64,000 nucleotides of DNA from Rhodococcus triatomae BKS 15-14 (GTDB taxonomy: Bacteria > Actinomycetota > Actinomycetes > Mycobacteriales > Mycobacteriaceae), in contig AODO01000005.1 of NCBI GenBank assembly GCA_000341795.1, positions 33,947 through 97,946 of the forward strand, written 5' to 3'. The first letter of the stretch is position 1. The number at the start of each line of letters is the position of its first letter. Under the pieces are notes generated by a model. The model was given only the letters and a program-made list of their open reading frames with translations, made no database searches and was not told the DNA's origin. The position numbers were made by a program, and so were the translations under genes. Of the stretch, positions 1-9,850 are shown one piece after another.

Positions 1-738
1 CACCTGGGCTGGCAGGACATCAAGCAGCGGTACAAGCGGTCCGTCCTCGGCCCGTTCTGGATCACCATCGCGACCGGTGTCTCCGCGGTGGCGATGGGGC
101 TGCTGTACGGCACGTTGTTCGACATGGACATCGCCTCGTTCCTGCCGTACGTCACCCTCGGCTTCATCATCTGGAACCTGATCAGCGGGTCCATCCTCGA
201 GGGCGCGGACGTGTTCATGTCCAACGAGGGCCTGATCAAACAGTTGCCGACGCCGCTGAGTGTGCACGTCTACCGCCTGGTCTGGCGGCAGATGATCCTC
301 TTCGCGCACAACATCGTCATCTACGTCGTCATCTTCGCGATCTTCCCGCAGCCGATCAGCTGGACGGCGATCGCCGCGATCCCGGCGCTGTTCCTGATCG
401 CGATCAACGCGGTCTGGGTGTCACTGCTGTTCGGCATCCTCTCCACCCGGTACCGCGACATCGCGCCGCTCCTCGGCAGCGTCGTGCAGTTGCTGTTCTT
501 CATGACGCCGATCATCTGGACCGAGAAGACCCTCGAGGGCACGGGCAACGCCGATCGCGCCAAGATCGCCGAACTGAACCCGCTCTACCACTTCCTCGAC
601 ATCATGCGGGCGCCGCTGCTCGGTGAGGACCAGCAGCTCTACCACTGGCTGATCGTGCTCGCGGTGACCGTCGTCGGCTGGGCCGTCGCCCTCGTCGCGA
701 TGCGCAACTACCGCTCCCGCGTCTCCTACTGGGTCTGA
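1..738 (+). CDS. Wzm-like ABC-2 transporter permease (5' end cut off by window)
   Basis: The reading frame is open from base 1, so the gene starts upstream of the window; 245 residues are visible. Five to six hydrophobic segments are present. The ABC-2 polysaccharide-exporter signatures YKRSVLGPFW near the start and RYRDI followed by FFMTPIIW in the second half are both visible. Such permeases pair with a Wzt ATPase; in mycobacteria the Wzm/Wzt pair (Rv3783/Rv3781) is implicated in exporting the lipid-linked galactan. The galactan and arabinan genes nearby support that role, which is inferred. The gene converges on the minus-strand membrane protein ending at 746, with 7 bases between them. 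Confidence 0.9.
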   Translation, partial: HLGWQDIKQRYKRSVLGPFWITIATGVSAVAMGLLYGTLFDMDIASFLPYVTLGFIIWNLISGSILEGADVFMSNEGLIKQLPTPLSVHVYRLVWRQMILFAHNIVIYVVIFAIFPQPISWTAIAAIPALFLIAINAVWVSLLFGILSTRYRDIAPLLGSVVQLLFFMTPIIWTEKTLEGTGNADRAKIAELNPLYHFLDIMRAPLLGEDQQLYHWLIVLAVTVVGWAVALVAMRNYRSRVSYWV

Positions 739-745
739 GTCGCCG

Positions 746-2296
746 TCAGTCGGCCCGTTCCATCCGCACGAGTTGGCTGTGGTTCTCCGGCACGCGGTCG
801 ATGACGACGAAGCCCTCCGCGGCGAGCGCCCGGTACAGGTCCGAGTCGACGAAGCGGAACGGCGCGAACTGCCACCACACGTTGGCCGGATGCAGGTACT
901 CGCTCGCTGTCGCGCGGTCGCCGTCCGTGACCACCCACACGACGTCGCAGGTGCGGGCGCGGGCAGCCACCAGATCGGGCGGCGCGTCCGAATCCCAGAG
1001 ACTGACCAGGTTGGCGGCGGGCTCGCCGAATCCGATGTCGACGAGGTCGGCGAACGCGTCGGGGCGGGCCTGCTCGACGGACCGCAGTGACGTCGGCTGC
1101 CACGACACCGACGGCTGGAACGCCACGCAGTCGCCGGGTTCGGCGCGGGCCGCGACGTCGTCGGCGATCGTGCTGTAGTCCATGCCGCCCGGCTTCCCCC
1201 ACGGCTGCCGCTGCGCGAGGTACGCGGGCAGCGCCGCCGCGGTGAGGGCCAGCACCGCGACGACCACTCCGACGCGGGAGCGGAACAGCAGGACGACGGC
1301 GAGCGCCACGAGCAACGCCACGGCAGGCGTGGTGAAGATCAGGTACCGCCCGATGTAGATGTTGCTCGCGAATGCCGAGTAGCCGAGGATCGCCGCGATC
1401 GGCACCAGAATCCACGGCACCGCGACGGCTGCCACCGCGCCCGCGACCGCGTCGCCGCGCCACACCGACGCGACCGCGCCCGCGACGACGAGGACCAGGC
1501 AGCAGAGCGCGAACCACACCGCATCCGGGAACCACTGTTCGACGAGGATCGTCTGCGTGACCGTCGAGTCCAGCGGTGGCACCCACCTCACCTGACGGGA
1601 CTGGGAGATGGCGAGGACGGCGAACGGGGCGGCGAGGAGGCCGGCGCCTGCGGCGGCGACCAGGAACCACCAGCGTCGCCGCGCGGGTGTGACGGCGACG
1701 GTCACCGCGTGTGCGGCGACGAGGACCGCGCTGTAGAGGAACAGCACCGTCGACAGCGCGATCAGCAGCGCGTACAGCAGCCACCAGAGGCGCCGGGTGG
1801 ATCGGAGCGCGACGACGAGGACCAGGCCGGTGACGGCGCCCGCCGCCGCGACCATCGCGTAGGAGCGGGCCTCGGTCGCCGCCCACGTGACCCGCGGCAG
1901 GATCATGAACACGGCACCCGCGACCACCGCGAAGCGGGTGCCGGCGAGGATGCGCGCCAACTGGACGAGGGCGGCGGCTCCGACTCCGATCGCGACGGCG
2001 CTCGGCAGCCGCGCGGTGAGTTCACTGATGCCGACCAGGTCGAACCAGTAGTGCATCAGCGCGTAGTAGGCGCCGTGGACGGCGTCGATCCTGCCGAGCA
2101 GTTCACCCAGTTCGGGGACGGTGCGGTCGGCGGCGGCGATCGTCGCGGCCTCGTCCCACCAGAACGACGGGATCCACGCCCCCGCGAGCGCGATCAGCGT
2201 CGCGAGGACGCCCGCGCCGAGCGGGAGAATCGACCGCGCCACCCGCGACCGGTACCGCTGCGGCGGTACTGTCGCGGACTCAGCGGTCTGCGACAC
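746..2296 (-). CDS. GT-C superfamily (GT39-like) membrane glycosyltransferase
   Basis: A 516-residue polytopic protein with about eleven hydrophobic segments. The first extracytoplasmic loop contains FWWDEAAT, an acidic Asp-Glu pair of the kind used as the catalytic site in GT-C enzymes that take polyprenyl-phosphate sugars. The last third is soluble and probably periplasmic. The start is GTG at 2296, only 4 bases past the stop of the GlfT2-like gene, so the two are co-transcribed. Position resembles the Rv3779 membrane mannosyltransferase-like gene of M. tuberculosis, but this protein is shorter. Donor and acceptor are unknown; transfer of a sugar to an envelope polysaccharide or lipid is the inference. 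Confidence 0.75.
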   Translation of the reverse strand: MSQTAESATVPPQRYRSRVARSILPLGAGVLATLIALAGAWIPSFWWDEAATIAAADRTVPELGELLGRIDAVHGAYYALMHYWFDLVGISELTARLPSAVAIGVGAAALVQLARILAGTRFAVVAGAVFMILPRVTWAATEARSYAMVAAAGAVTGLVLVVALRSTRRLWWLLYALLIALSTVLFLYSAVLVAAHAVTVAVTPARRRWWFLVAAAGAGLLAAPFAVLAISQSRQVRWVPPLDSTVTQTILVEQWFPDAVWFALCCLVLVVAGAVASVWRGDAVAGAVAAVAVPWILVPIAAILGYSAFASNIYIGRYLIFTTPAVALLVALAVVLLFRSRVGVVVAVLALTAAALPAYLAQRQPWGKPGGMDYSTIADDVAARAEPGDCVAFQPSVSWQPTSLRSVEQARPDAFADLVDIGFGEPAANLVSLWDSDAPPDLVAARARTCDVVWVVTDGDRATASEYLHPANVWWQFAPFRFVDSDLYRALAAEGFVVIDRVPENHSQLVRMERAD

Positions 2297-2300
2297 CCAG

Positions 2301-4205
2301 TCAGGCCCCGGTGCCGTAGAGGCGCGTCCAGTTCTCGCGGCTCGTGATCCTGGGCAGCGCCTCCGTGTAGGTGGCCTTCATCTGCGGCGCCTCCTTGCGG
2401 AGCCGCCAGCACACCTTCGCCGCCTGCCGGGTCAGGTCGAGTGCGGTCTGCTTGTCGCGGCGGCGCACCCGGACCGCGTTCTGGGACGCGTCGGTGACGG
2501 TGGCCTGGGAGAACAGCGACACGTGCCACCAGCTGGCGTAGTGCGCGGGAATGGTGACGGGGCGTCCGTCGACCTTGCCCAGGAACTGCTGCACGGCCCG
2601 CTTGGCCAGCACCAGGCCCTCGCGGCTCTCGTCGGGCTCGAACTTCCACACGTCCATCTGCGTGTGCGGGTCGGCCTCGGAACCGACCTCGACGGCCGGG
2701 CGTGCGACGGTCTCCGGATAGCGGGCACGCAGCTCGCGGATCTCACCGAGCACCGACTGTCCACCGTCGTGGAGGAAGTCCGGCCCCGCCAGGAAGTCCT
2801 CGGCAGCCTTGATGAACGTCGCGGCCAGCCCGTACTGCATCGACACGATCAGCTCGCTGATCTTGCGGAACAGGTACTTGGCGATGGTCGTGCCGTCGAA
2901 GCGACCGTAGATCGCGGACACGATCAGGCCGTTGCGGATGCTGAAGTAGCGGGCCCAGTCGTCGTAGTCCTTGAGGTGGAAGTCCGCGTGCCACACGCCG
3001 GCGTTGGGCAGGGTGACGGTCGGGTGGCCGGCGAAGCGGGCGCGGATGCCGTACTCGATGTCGTCCCACTGGAAGAACAACGGCAGCGGGAGACCGCAGT
3101 CGGCGATGACCTCGGCAGGGAGCAGGCAGGTCCACCAGCCGTTCCAGCCGGCGTCGAAGCGTCGCTCCTGGTTCTTCTTGCCCAGGTCGACGCCCATCAT
3201 CGCGCCGGGGGTGAGGGCGCCCGCCGTGATCTCGTCGAGCACTTCCCGCTCGGCGCTGACGTGCAGGATCTGCGGGTTGCTCAGTGACAGCATCTGCGCG
3301 CCGACGATGGCCGGCTTGAGCGTCATGTTCGCGAACGCGTTCATCCGGAGCACCGTCTCGGGCTCGCAGAGGATGTCGTCGTCCATGAGGATGACGTTGG
3401 CGTGCGCGGAGCCGGGCGCCGAGGTGATCTCGTGCATGCCGCGGGAGAAGCCGCCGGCACCACCGAGATTCGGCTGGGTCAGGTAGATCAGCTTGCTGCC
3501 GAGCGATTCCGCGATGTCCGCGAACGCGGGCCGCGACTGGACCTGGTCGGTGCCCTGGTCGACGATGCACACCGCGTCGATGTCCGCCATCGCGCCCGCG
3601 TCGGCGGCGAGCGTGCCGACGGTGACCGCGCAGTCGTCGGCACGGTTGAACGTGCAGATGACGACGGCGGCGGGACGCAGGTGTTCCGGGGCCTCGACGG
3701 TCCAGCGAACGTCGGTGACGGTGAGCTCGCCCGCCGTCGCGGCCACGTCGAACCAGAGCGCGCCGCCGTCGACGAACCGGTCCAGCTTGCCGTCGAGGAC
3801 GAGCGTGCCCGACCCGGCGACCTCCTCCCGGACGACGAGCCGCTTGCGGCCCCGCGCGTCGGAGGCACGCAGCGAGAAGGCGGCGGAGCCGGCGGTGGCG
3901 TACGTCAACTCGAGGCGGACCGACGTGACCGCGGTCCAGCGCTGCCAGAAGCTGGCCGCGAACCGGCCGAAGTAGGTGTTGGTGCTCGCGTGGGCGCCCT
4001 GGCGCAGGACCAGTTCGTCCCGGGAGGCGGACGCGCCGCCCTTGGTCTCGACGTACATCTTCTGCGGGACCCGCGGCGACGGTGCCGCGAACAGTCCGCG
4101 CTGAGCGACCAGCCGGTCGCGCGGAGCGGGCTCGGAGAGCCCCTCCTTCAGAGCCTCGACATCGTGTGCCACCGTCGCATCTCCCACCGCAGATGCCTGT
4201 TCCAT
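2301..4205 (-). CDS. GlfT2-family galactofuranosyltransferase
   Basis: 634 residues, close to the 637 of mycobacterial GlfT2, which polymerises the arabinogalactan galactan from UDP-galactofuranose. An N-terminal beta-rich domain (about residues 1-160) is followed by a GT2 (GT-A fold) domain starting at ICTFNRADD. The metal-binding DDD is at residues 275-277 (LMDDDILCEPE). The catalytic-base segment PLFFQWDDIEYG and the WHADFH motif match the GlfT2 pattern. The frame is open further upstream, but ATG 4205 gives the family length. Similarity to canonical GlfT2 by eye is only moderate, and the gene is not next to glf, so it may be a second, diverged GlfT2-like enzyme. Confidence 0.85.
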   Translation of the reverse strand: MEQASAVGDATVAHDVEALKEGLSEPAPRDRLVAQRGLFAAPSPRVPQKMYVETKGGASASRDELVLRQGAHASTNTYFGRFAASFWQRWTAVTSVRLELTYATAGSAAFSLRASDARGRKRLVVREEVAGSGTLVLDGKLDRFVDGGALWFDVAATAGELTVTDVRWTVEAPEHLRPAAVVICTFNRADDCAVTVGTLAADAGAMADIDAVCIVDQGTDQVQSRPAFADIAESLGSKLIYLTQPNLGGAGGFSRGMHEITSAPGSAHANVILMDDDILCEPETVLRMNAFANMTLKPAIVGAQMLSLSNPQILHVSAEREVLDEITAGALTPGAMMGVDLGKKNQERRFDAGWNGWWTCLLPAEVIADCGLPLPLFFQWDDIEYGIRARFAGHPTVTLPNAGVWHADFHLKDYDDWARYFSIRNGLIVSAIYGRFDGTTIAKYLFRKISELIVSMQYGLAATFIKAAEDFLAGPDFLHDGGQSVLGEIRELRARYPETVARPAVEVGSEADPHTQMDVWKFEPDESREGLVLAKRAVQQFLGKVDGRPVTIPAHYASWWHVSLFSQATVTDASQNAVRVRRRDKQTALDLTRQAAKVCWRLRKEAPQMKATYTEALPRITSRENWTRLYGTGA

Positions 4206-4616
4206 CGAGTACGCCCCAACCGTGTGTTCTGGCCACTTGTGCCTGGCCGTTCGCGGTGAACAGTACCAACTGGGCGATGCCGGGCGCGTGCTCCGTGGCT
4301 CCGGCCGCGTGCCGCCGTCCGGGTGACGGCGCCCTTCGTCCCATCCAGCGGCACGAAGGCCACCTTCGGCGCGGAGCCGAGGACGCTGCCCGGTCGGCCG
4401 CCCCCATCCGGCACTCGTCCACCCGCACGATCCCGAGGTGCTCCGCCGGGCACGGGACCGCCCGTGACGACGTCGTGCCGTCAGGGCGGTGCCGCTCGGG
4501 TGGCGATCAGGCCGGTGAACCGTCGATTCCACGCATCGGCGACAATTGCACCCGACTACTGCAATGACGAGGGCCGGGGAGGGCTCCCCCGCGCGTGCGA
4601 ATTCGAGGATGAACCT

Positions 4617-5222
4617 GTGGGCGAGCAAATGTGGGCAGGCCTGAGACGGCGTATCGGGCTGGGCGCGATGGTGGTTGGAGCGTTGCTTGCCGTCGGTTGC
4701 AGTTCCACGGTGGACGGCACGGCCACAGCCGCGGGTGGCACCACGACGACCACGGCGACGACAGCGGCCAATCAGGTCGGTACCGACGGCGGCGGCGATG
4801 TGGACATCGACGTCGAGATCGGCGAATGCGTGCGCCTCGGCGGCACGATGGACGCCGCGACGATCTCCGAAGCGTCGTGCGGCAGCGCCGATTCCAACTA
4901 CCGGGTGATCGCCAAGGCGGAGAAGAACGCCCAGTGCCCGTCGGATGCCGACCAGGTGTACTACGAGGAGAGCGCGCTGGGCAGGGAGCTCGGCGCACTG
5001 TGCCTCGACATCGACTGGGTGATCGGCGGGTGCATGAGCGTGCCCGACGGAGGTGACGACGAACCCCAGCGGGTGGACTGCGCCGACACCCACGTGCCGG
5101 GTGTGGAACGTGCGGTCGACCTGATCGAGGGCGCCACCGACGTCGAGCAGTGCACGGAGGGCGGATTCGTCTACAGCGAGCGCGAATTCGTCGTGTGCAC
5201 GGAGCAGGTGCGGCCGCTGTAG
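4617..5222 (+). CDS. LppU-like secreted lipoprotein
   Basis: About 201 residues from GTG 4617, with a GAGG ribosome site roughly ten bases upstream; ATG 4629 is the alternative start. The N-terminus is a lipoprotein signal peptide (basic RRR, hydrophobic stretch, lipobox LAVGC). A Thr-rich linker follows, then a compact domain with about seven cysteines likely to form disulfides outside the membrane. The Cys spacing and the short length resemble the actinobacterial LppU/SCO3897 group, whose function is unknown. It is transcribed divergently from the GlfT2-like gene and ends before a GC-rich hairpin. Confidence 0.7.
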   Translation: MGEQMWAGLRRRIGLGAMVVGALLAVGCSSTVDGTATAAGGTTTTTATTAANQVGTDGGGDVDIDVEIGECVRLGGTMDAATISEASCGSADSNYRVIAKAEKNAQCPSDADQVYYEESALGRELGALCLDIDWVIGGCMSVPDGGDDEPQRVDCADTHVPGVERAVDLIEGATDVEQCTEGGFVYSEREFVVCTEQVRPL

Positions 5223-5310
5223 CAGGCGGCGGGCGGCGGGCGATTCCCCGCCCGCCCTGGGCTGAAGGCCCCCTTCGTCTTCTTCAACCGCATGAAGGCC
5301 GCCGTCGGCC
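5223..5310 (+). terminator. Hairpin pair after the lipoprotein gene
   Basis: A GC-rich stem (GGCGGGCGG... to ...CCCGCCC, about 5230-5259) is followed at 5261-5310 by an imperfect palindrome. The palindrome begins CTGAAGGCCCCCTTCG and contains a CAACCG loop, and it resembles the palindromes at 36162, 51369 and 52501. It lies between convergent genes, so it probably ends transcription from both sides. Confidence 0.45.
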
Positions 5311-5321
5311 CATGGCACCGG

Positions 5322-5963
5322 TCAGTTCCAGTTGATGCCGAGCGAGCCGACGGCCACGGAGCCGAACCCGGTGAGCACGGACCCCTCGACGAGGGAACCG
5401 AAGTTGCCGAACCCGGTGTTCGACGAGCCGGTGTTGGCAGACCCGAGGTTCGTGGAGCCGGTGTTCGCGGACCCGACGTTCCCGGAACCCGTGTTCGCGG
5501 ACCCGACATTGCCCGAGCCGGTGTTCGCGGACCCGACGTTCCCGGAACCCGTGTTCGAGGAGCCGATGTTGTTCGATCCGGTGTTGGACGGCCCGATGTT
5601 GTAGGAACCGGTGTTGTTCTCACCGACGTTGTTGGATCCGACGGCACTGGCTGTGGTGGACGAACCGCCCGCGCCGGATCCGCCCGACGACCCCGTCGCG
5701 GTGAGGTCGGACGACCCGATCCCGAGCGCCGACGCGATCTGGCGGCACGGCAGTACGGTTCCCGGCGCCGCGACCTGCGCGAAGACCGCGACATCGGACA
5801 ACCCGACGGGCGCGCAGGCGTGGACGGCGGCGGCCGGGCGAAGTGACCCCGTGTCGCCGGATCCGGTGTCCGCCTGCGCGAGGCCGGCGCCCGAGAGGAC
5901 GAGCGCCGTGAGCGCCGCCCCGACCGTGGCCGACCGGCCGGTGATCCGCGTGAACGTCTTCAT
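5322..5963 (-). CDS. Secreted NxGxx pentapeptide-repeat protein (MPTR-like)
   Basis: 213 residues from ATG 5963, which has a GAGGGAG ribosome site 7-8 bases upstream. A Sec signal peptide (cleavage after about A31, LAQA/DTG) precedes an ordered segment with three cysteines (50-90) and a Gly/Ser/Thr linker. Residues 108-190 are an uninterrupted run of five-residue units, N-x-G-x-x, mostly alternating GSGNVGS and ANTGS. These units resemble the major polymorphic tandem repeats of mycobacterial PPE proteins and predict a regular beta-helix. There is no PPE or PE domain. It is the partner of the longer repeat protein immediately upstream. Function unknown; an envelope or surface role is inferred. 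Confidence 0.8.
   Translation of the reverse strand: MKTFTRITGRSATVGAALTALVLSGAGLAQADTGSGDTGSLRPAAAVHACAPVGLSDVAVFAQVAAPGTVLPCRQIASALGIGSSDLTATGSSGGSGAGGSSTTASAVGSNNVGENNTGSYNIGPSNTGSNNIGSSNTGSGNVGSANTGSGNVGSANTGSGNVGSANTGSTNLGSANTGSSNTGFGNFGSLVEGSVLTGFGSVAVGSLGINWN
5394..5642 (-). repeat. Tandem 15-bp-period coding repeat (NxGxx units)
   Basis: In-frame tandem repeat encoding residues 108-190 of the secreted repeat protein. The DNA period is 15 bases with a stronger 30-base superperiod. Several 30-base units near the centre are almost identical, which suggests recent unit duplication. Confidence 0.8.
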
Positions 5964-6071
5964 GGAGTGCTCCCTCTCGAGCGAACTCTCAGTGAAATCC
6001 GGTCCCTGCGGACGTGACGGTACAGCCACCTGCGCCGGTGTGCGCGGCGAATCGCCGTCGGGGCGAGCGGT

Positions 6072-6992
6072 CTACTCGGCGAGTTGCTGCCTGGCGATGG
6101 CGGGCAGTTCCTCGGAGGCTCCGCCGTCGTTCGATCCGTAACCGAGGTCGACGGAACCGACGTTGCCGACGCCGGTCTCGGAGGAGCCGACGTTGAACCA
6201 GCCGGTGTTGCCGTATCCGATGTTGAACCAACCACTGTTCGACGAGCCCAGGTTCAGGCCACCCGTGTTCTCGAACCCGCCGTTGGCGGAGCCGGTGTTG
6301 GCCCACCCGAGGTTGTTGTCACCGGTGTTCGCGAACCCGCCGTTCGCGGATCCCGTGTTGGCCCAGCCGACGTTGCCGGTGCCGGTGTTGGCCGATCCGG
6401 AGTTCGCGGAACCGGTGTTGCCCCAGCCGTCGTTGAACCAGCCGGTGTTCCCGACGCCGCTGTTGGAGGACCCGGTGTTCGCGATGCCGTCGTTGCCGAA
6501 GCCGGCGTTCGCGGAACCGGAGTTTGAGGAGCCGTTGTTGCCCCAGCCGTCGTTGGACGAGCCCGCGTTCCCGACACCCGAGTTCTCGGAGCCCGTGTTG
6601 CCCCACCCGTCGTTGTACGAGCCCGTGTTGTACGACCCGGTGTTGGAGGAGCCGATGTTGGACGAGCCGACGTTGGTCGAGCCGAGCGCGCCGTCGTTCA
6701 GTGCGTCACCGACGCTTCCGATGCCGACGTAGCCCCGGTACGGCTCGGACGCGGCGGCCGCCGAGGCGGTCACGGCGCCACTGGCCGAGGAGGTGCCGTC
6801 GTCGCTGATGTCGCACGGGGCCAGGACGGTTTCGCCGTCGTACTCCGAGCAGACCGCGTCGACGAGCGGGGCGGCGTGCGCGACTCCGGAGGCGCCGACG
6901 GTGCCGAGGGTCGCCGCAACGGCGACGGTGTGGAGTGCGGCACCGCGACGAGCGGTCGTCCAGCGTGTGGGCGCGCGATGAGACCCGGCCAT
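6072..6992 (-). CDS. Secreted NxGxx pentapeptide-repeat protein, longer paralogue
   Basis: 306 residues from ATG 6992, with GGAAGGA about 8 bases upstream. The signal peptide ends near A40 (VAHA/APL). A short domain with two cysteines (48 and 60) follows. Residues 101-286 are about 37 pentapeptide units of the form N-x-G-x-x, with aromatic residues (W, F, Y) at the variable fifth position, as in GWGNTGSANSG. A charged tail (SEELPAIARQQLAE) ends the protein. Same architecture as the downstream 213-residue protein, so the pair is a tandem duplication, probably co-transcribed (108 bases apart). No PPE domain is present. Function unknown. Confidence 0.8.
   Translation of the reverse strand: MAGSHRAPTRWTTARRGAALHTVAVAATLGTVGASGVAHAAPLVDAVCSEYDGETVLAPCDISDDGTSSASGAVTASAAAASEPYRGYVGIGSVGDALNDGALGSTNVGSSNIGSSNTGSYNTGSYNDGWGNTGSENSGVGNAGSSNDGWGNNGSSNSGSANAGFGNDGIANTGSSNSGVGNTGWFNDGWGNTGSANSGSANTGTGNVGWANTGSANGGFANTGDNNLGWANTGSANGGFENTGGLNLGSSNSGWFNIGYGNTGWFNVGSSETGVGNVGSVDLGYGSNDGGASEELPAIARQQLAE
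6135..6692 (-). repeat. Tandem 15-bp-period coding repeat (NxGxx units)
   Basis: Roughly 37 consecutive 15-base units encode residues 101-286 of the longer repeat protein. Units are more diverged than in the neighbouring gene, with GGW, GGF and GSA variants, consistent with an older array. Confidence 0.8.
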
Positions 6993-7157
6993 GGTGACAT
7001 CCTTCCCAGGGCCCAGCGGCCACCGGTCGATGCGGTAAGCGAACACCGTGTCGACGTTGAACACTGTGCCACAGGGACGTTTACGTCACCCGCGCGTGCA
7101 GCGTAGCGGACGCGGTCACACCCCGCAGCGTCCAGGGAGACGAACTGTCGGTGGCGG

Positions 7158-8186
<1,029 letters not shown>

Positions 8187-8233
8187 TCATTCTGTGACAC
8201 GGTGCGTCATCACTCCCCGGAGCGGAGGGCTGC

Positions 8234-9850
8234 ATGTCAGACAGCGCTGGCAGTGTGCGTCCCGAGTCGACGCCCGAGCCCGGTTCGATGCAGGCGGCCG
8301 TGTCACCGCGGCGCTGGGTGTCGCTCGCAGCGATCTGCACGGCGGCCGGCCTGGTGTGGCTCGCGTTCGCGGACCTGGGCGTCGCCGTCCCGACGATCGC
8401 GGACGACTTCCACGCCGACCTCTCCGCACTGGCCTGGGCCAACAACGCGTTCAGCCTGGTCGCGGGTTCCCTCGTGATCGCAGCGGGCAAGTTCGGGGAC
8501 GTGTTCGGCCGACGCCGCATGCTGTTGCTCGGCATCGTTCTGTTCTCCGGGTTCTCCGTCGTCGCCGCGCTGGCGGGCAACGTCGAGATGCTGATCCTCG
8601 GCCGCGCGCTGATGGGAATCGGTGCCGCCCTGATCCTTCCGGCGACGCTCGCACTGATTCCTCCGCAGTTCTCCGGGAAGACGCTGTTGACGGCCTTCGG
8701 CGTGTGGCAGGCCGTCGCCTGGGGTGGGCAGGCCGTGGCACCGGCGATCGGTGGTGTCATCACCGACACGGTCGGCTGGCCCTGGCTGTTCTGGATCAAC
8801 ATTCCGCTGGGCCTCGGGGCGTACGCGGTGATCCACGCGTTCACGCCGGAGTCGTCCGATGCGTCCGCCACGCGGAAGGTGGACTGGCTCGGGCTCGCGA
8901 CGATCGGTCTCGCGGTGTTCGCGCTGCTGTTCGCGCTGACCGAGGGCCCCGGCGTCGGCTGGTCGTCGCCGCTGGTGGTCGGGCCTCTCGCGGCGGCGGT
9001 GGTGCTCGCCGTCGCGTGGGTGTGGATCGAGCGCACGGTGTCCGATCCCCTGGTCGACCTCTCCCTGTGCCGGCTGCGCCCCTACGACGGTGCGCTGACG
9101 GCGAATCTGGTGATGAACCTCGCGTACGCGGGTCTGACATACCTGCTCGTCCTGTGGCTGCAGAACGCCCGCGGGTACAGCGCGGTGGAGGCGGGCCTGC
9201 TGATGCTGCCTGCGACGATCGGCATCTTCGCGTTCATCCCGATCGGCGGGCGGCTCGACGCTGCCCGTGGCGGGCGGATGCCGGTACTGCTCGGCCTGCT
9301 CGTGCTCGGGCTCGGACTGTTCGTCTTCACACCCATGCGGGCAGGTTCGGGTCTGTGGCTGCTCGCGCTCGGCCTGGTCGTGGTCGGCGTGGGGCTGGGC
9401 ATGCTGTCGACCCCGGTGTCGAACACGGCGGTCGGTGACGTGCCGGAGACGCTCGCCGGCACCGCCGCCGGTGTCTTCAAGATGTCGAGCATGGTCGGTG
9501 GCGCGCTCGGTGTCGCGGTTCTCACGGCCCTGGCGCGGGCGTTCACCGTCCACGACAGCCAGGACGCGATTGCGCAGGCAGGCCTGTCCGGTGACGACGT
9601 CACCGCCGCCCAGCACGCGCTGGTGAATTCGGCGTCCTACGCCGATGCGATCGCGTCGCTGCCGCAGCCGCTCCGGGACGAGGTGACGTCGGCGGTCGTG
9701 GACGCCTTCTCGTACGGCGTCGCGCAGGCCACCGTCGTCACGGGCGTCGTCTCGATGATCACCGTGCTCGTGGTCGCGTACGTGTGGCCCCGCACCCGCA
9801 AGGACGATGCGGGCCTGCGGGCTCCGGCCCGGAAGCGGCGCGGTGAGTGA
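8234..9850 (+). CDS. MFS drug/metabolite exporter, DHA2 (EmrB/QacA) family
   Basis: 538 residues with about fourteen hydrophobic segments, the 14-TM plan of DHA2 proton-driven exporters. The loop 2-3 signature is seen as GKFGDVFGRRRM, and motif C-like glycine/proline patterns occur in segment 5. A GGAGGG ribosome site precedes ATG 8234. The last codon abuts the stop codon of the convergent DedA gene with no base between. The substrate cannot be read from sequence. No regulator gene adjoins it, and it is divergent from rmlB with 74 bases between. Confidence 0.85.
   Translation: MSDSAGSVRPESTPEPGSMQAAVSPRRWVSLAAICTAAGLVWLAFADLGVAVPTIADDFHADLSALAWANNAFSLVAGSLVIAAGKFGDVFGRRRMLLLGIVLFSGFSVVAALAGNVEMLILGRALMGIGAALILPATLALIPPQFSGKTLLTAFGVWQAVAWGGQAVAPAIGGVITDTVGWPWLFWINIPLGLGAYAVIHAFTPESSDASATRKVDWLGLATIGLAVFALLFALTEGPGVGWSSPLVVGPLAAAVVLAVAWVWIERTVSDPLVDLSLCRLRPYDGALTANLVMNLAYAGLTYLLVLWLQNARGYSAVEAGLLMLPATIGIFAFIPIGGRLDAARGGRMPVLLGLLVLGLGLFVFTPMRAGSGLWLLALGLVVVGVGLGMLSTPVSNTAVGDVPETLAGTAAGVFKMSSMVGGALGVAVLTALARAFTVHDSQDAIAQAGLSGDDVTAAQHALVNSASYADAIASLPQPLRDEVTSAVVDAFSYGVAQATVVTGVVSMITVLVVAYVWPRTRKDDAGLRAPARKRRGE

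Noticed and set aside
5394..6692. Regular short repeats resembling a CRISPR or satellite array
   Set aside because: Units are 15 bases, contiguous and in frame, with no spacers; they encode NxGxx pentapeptides of secreted proteins.
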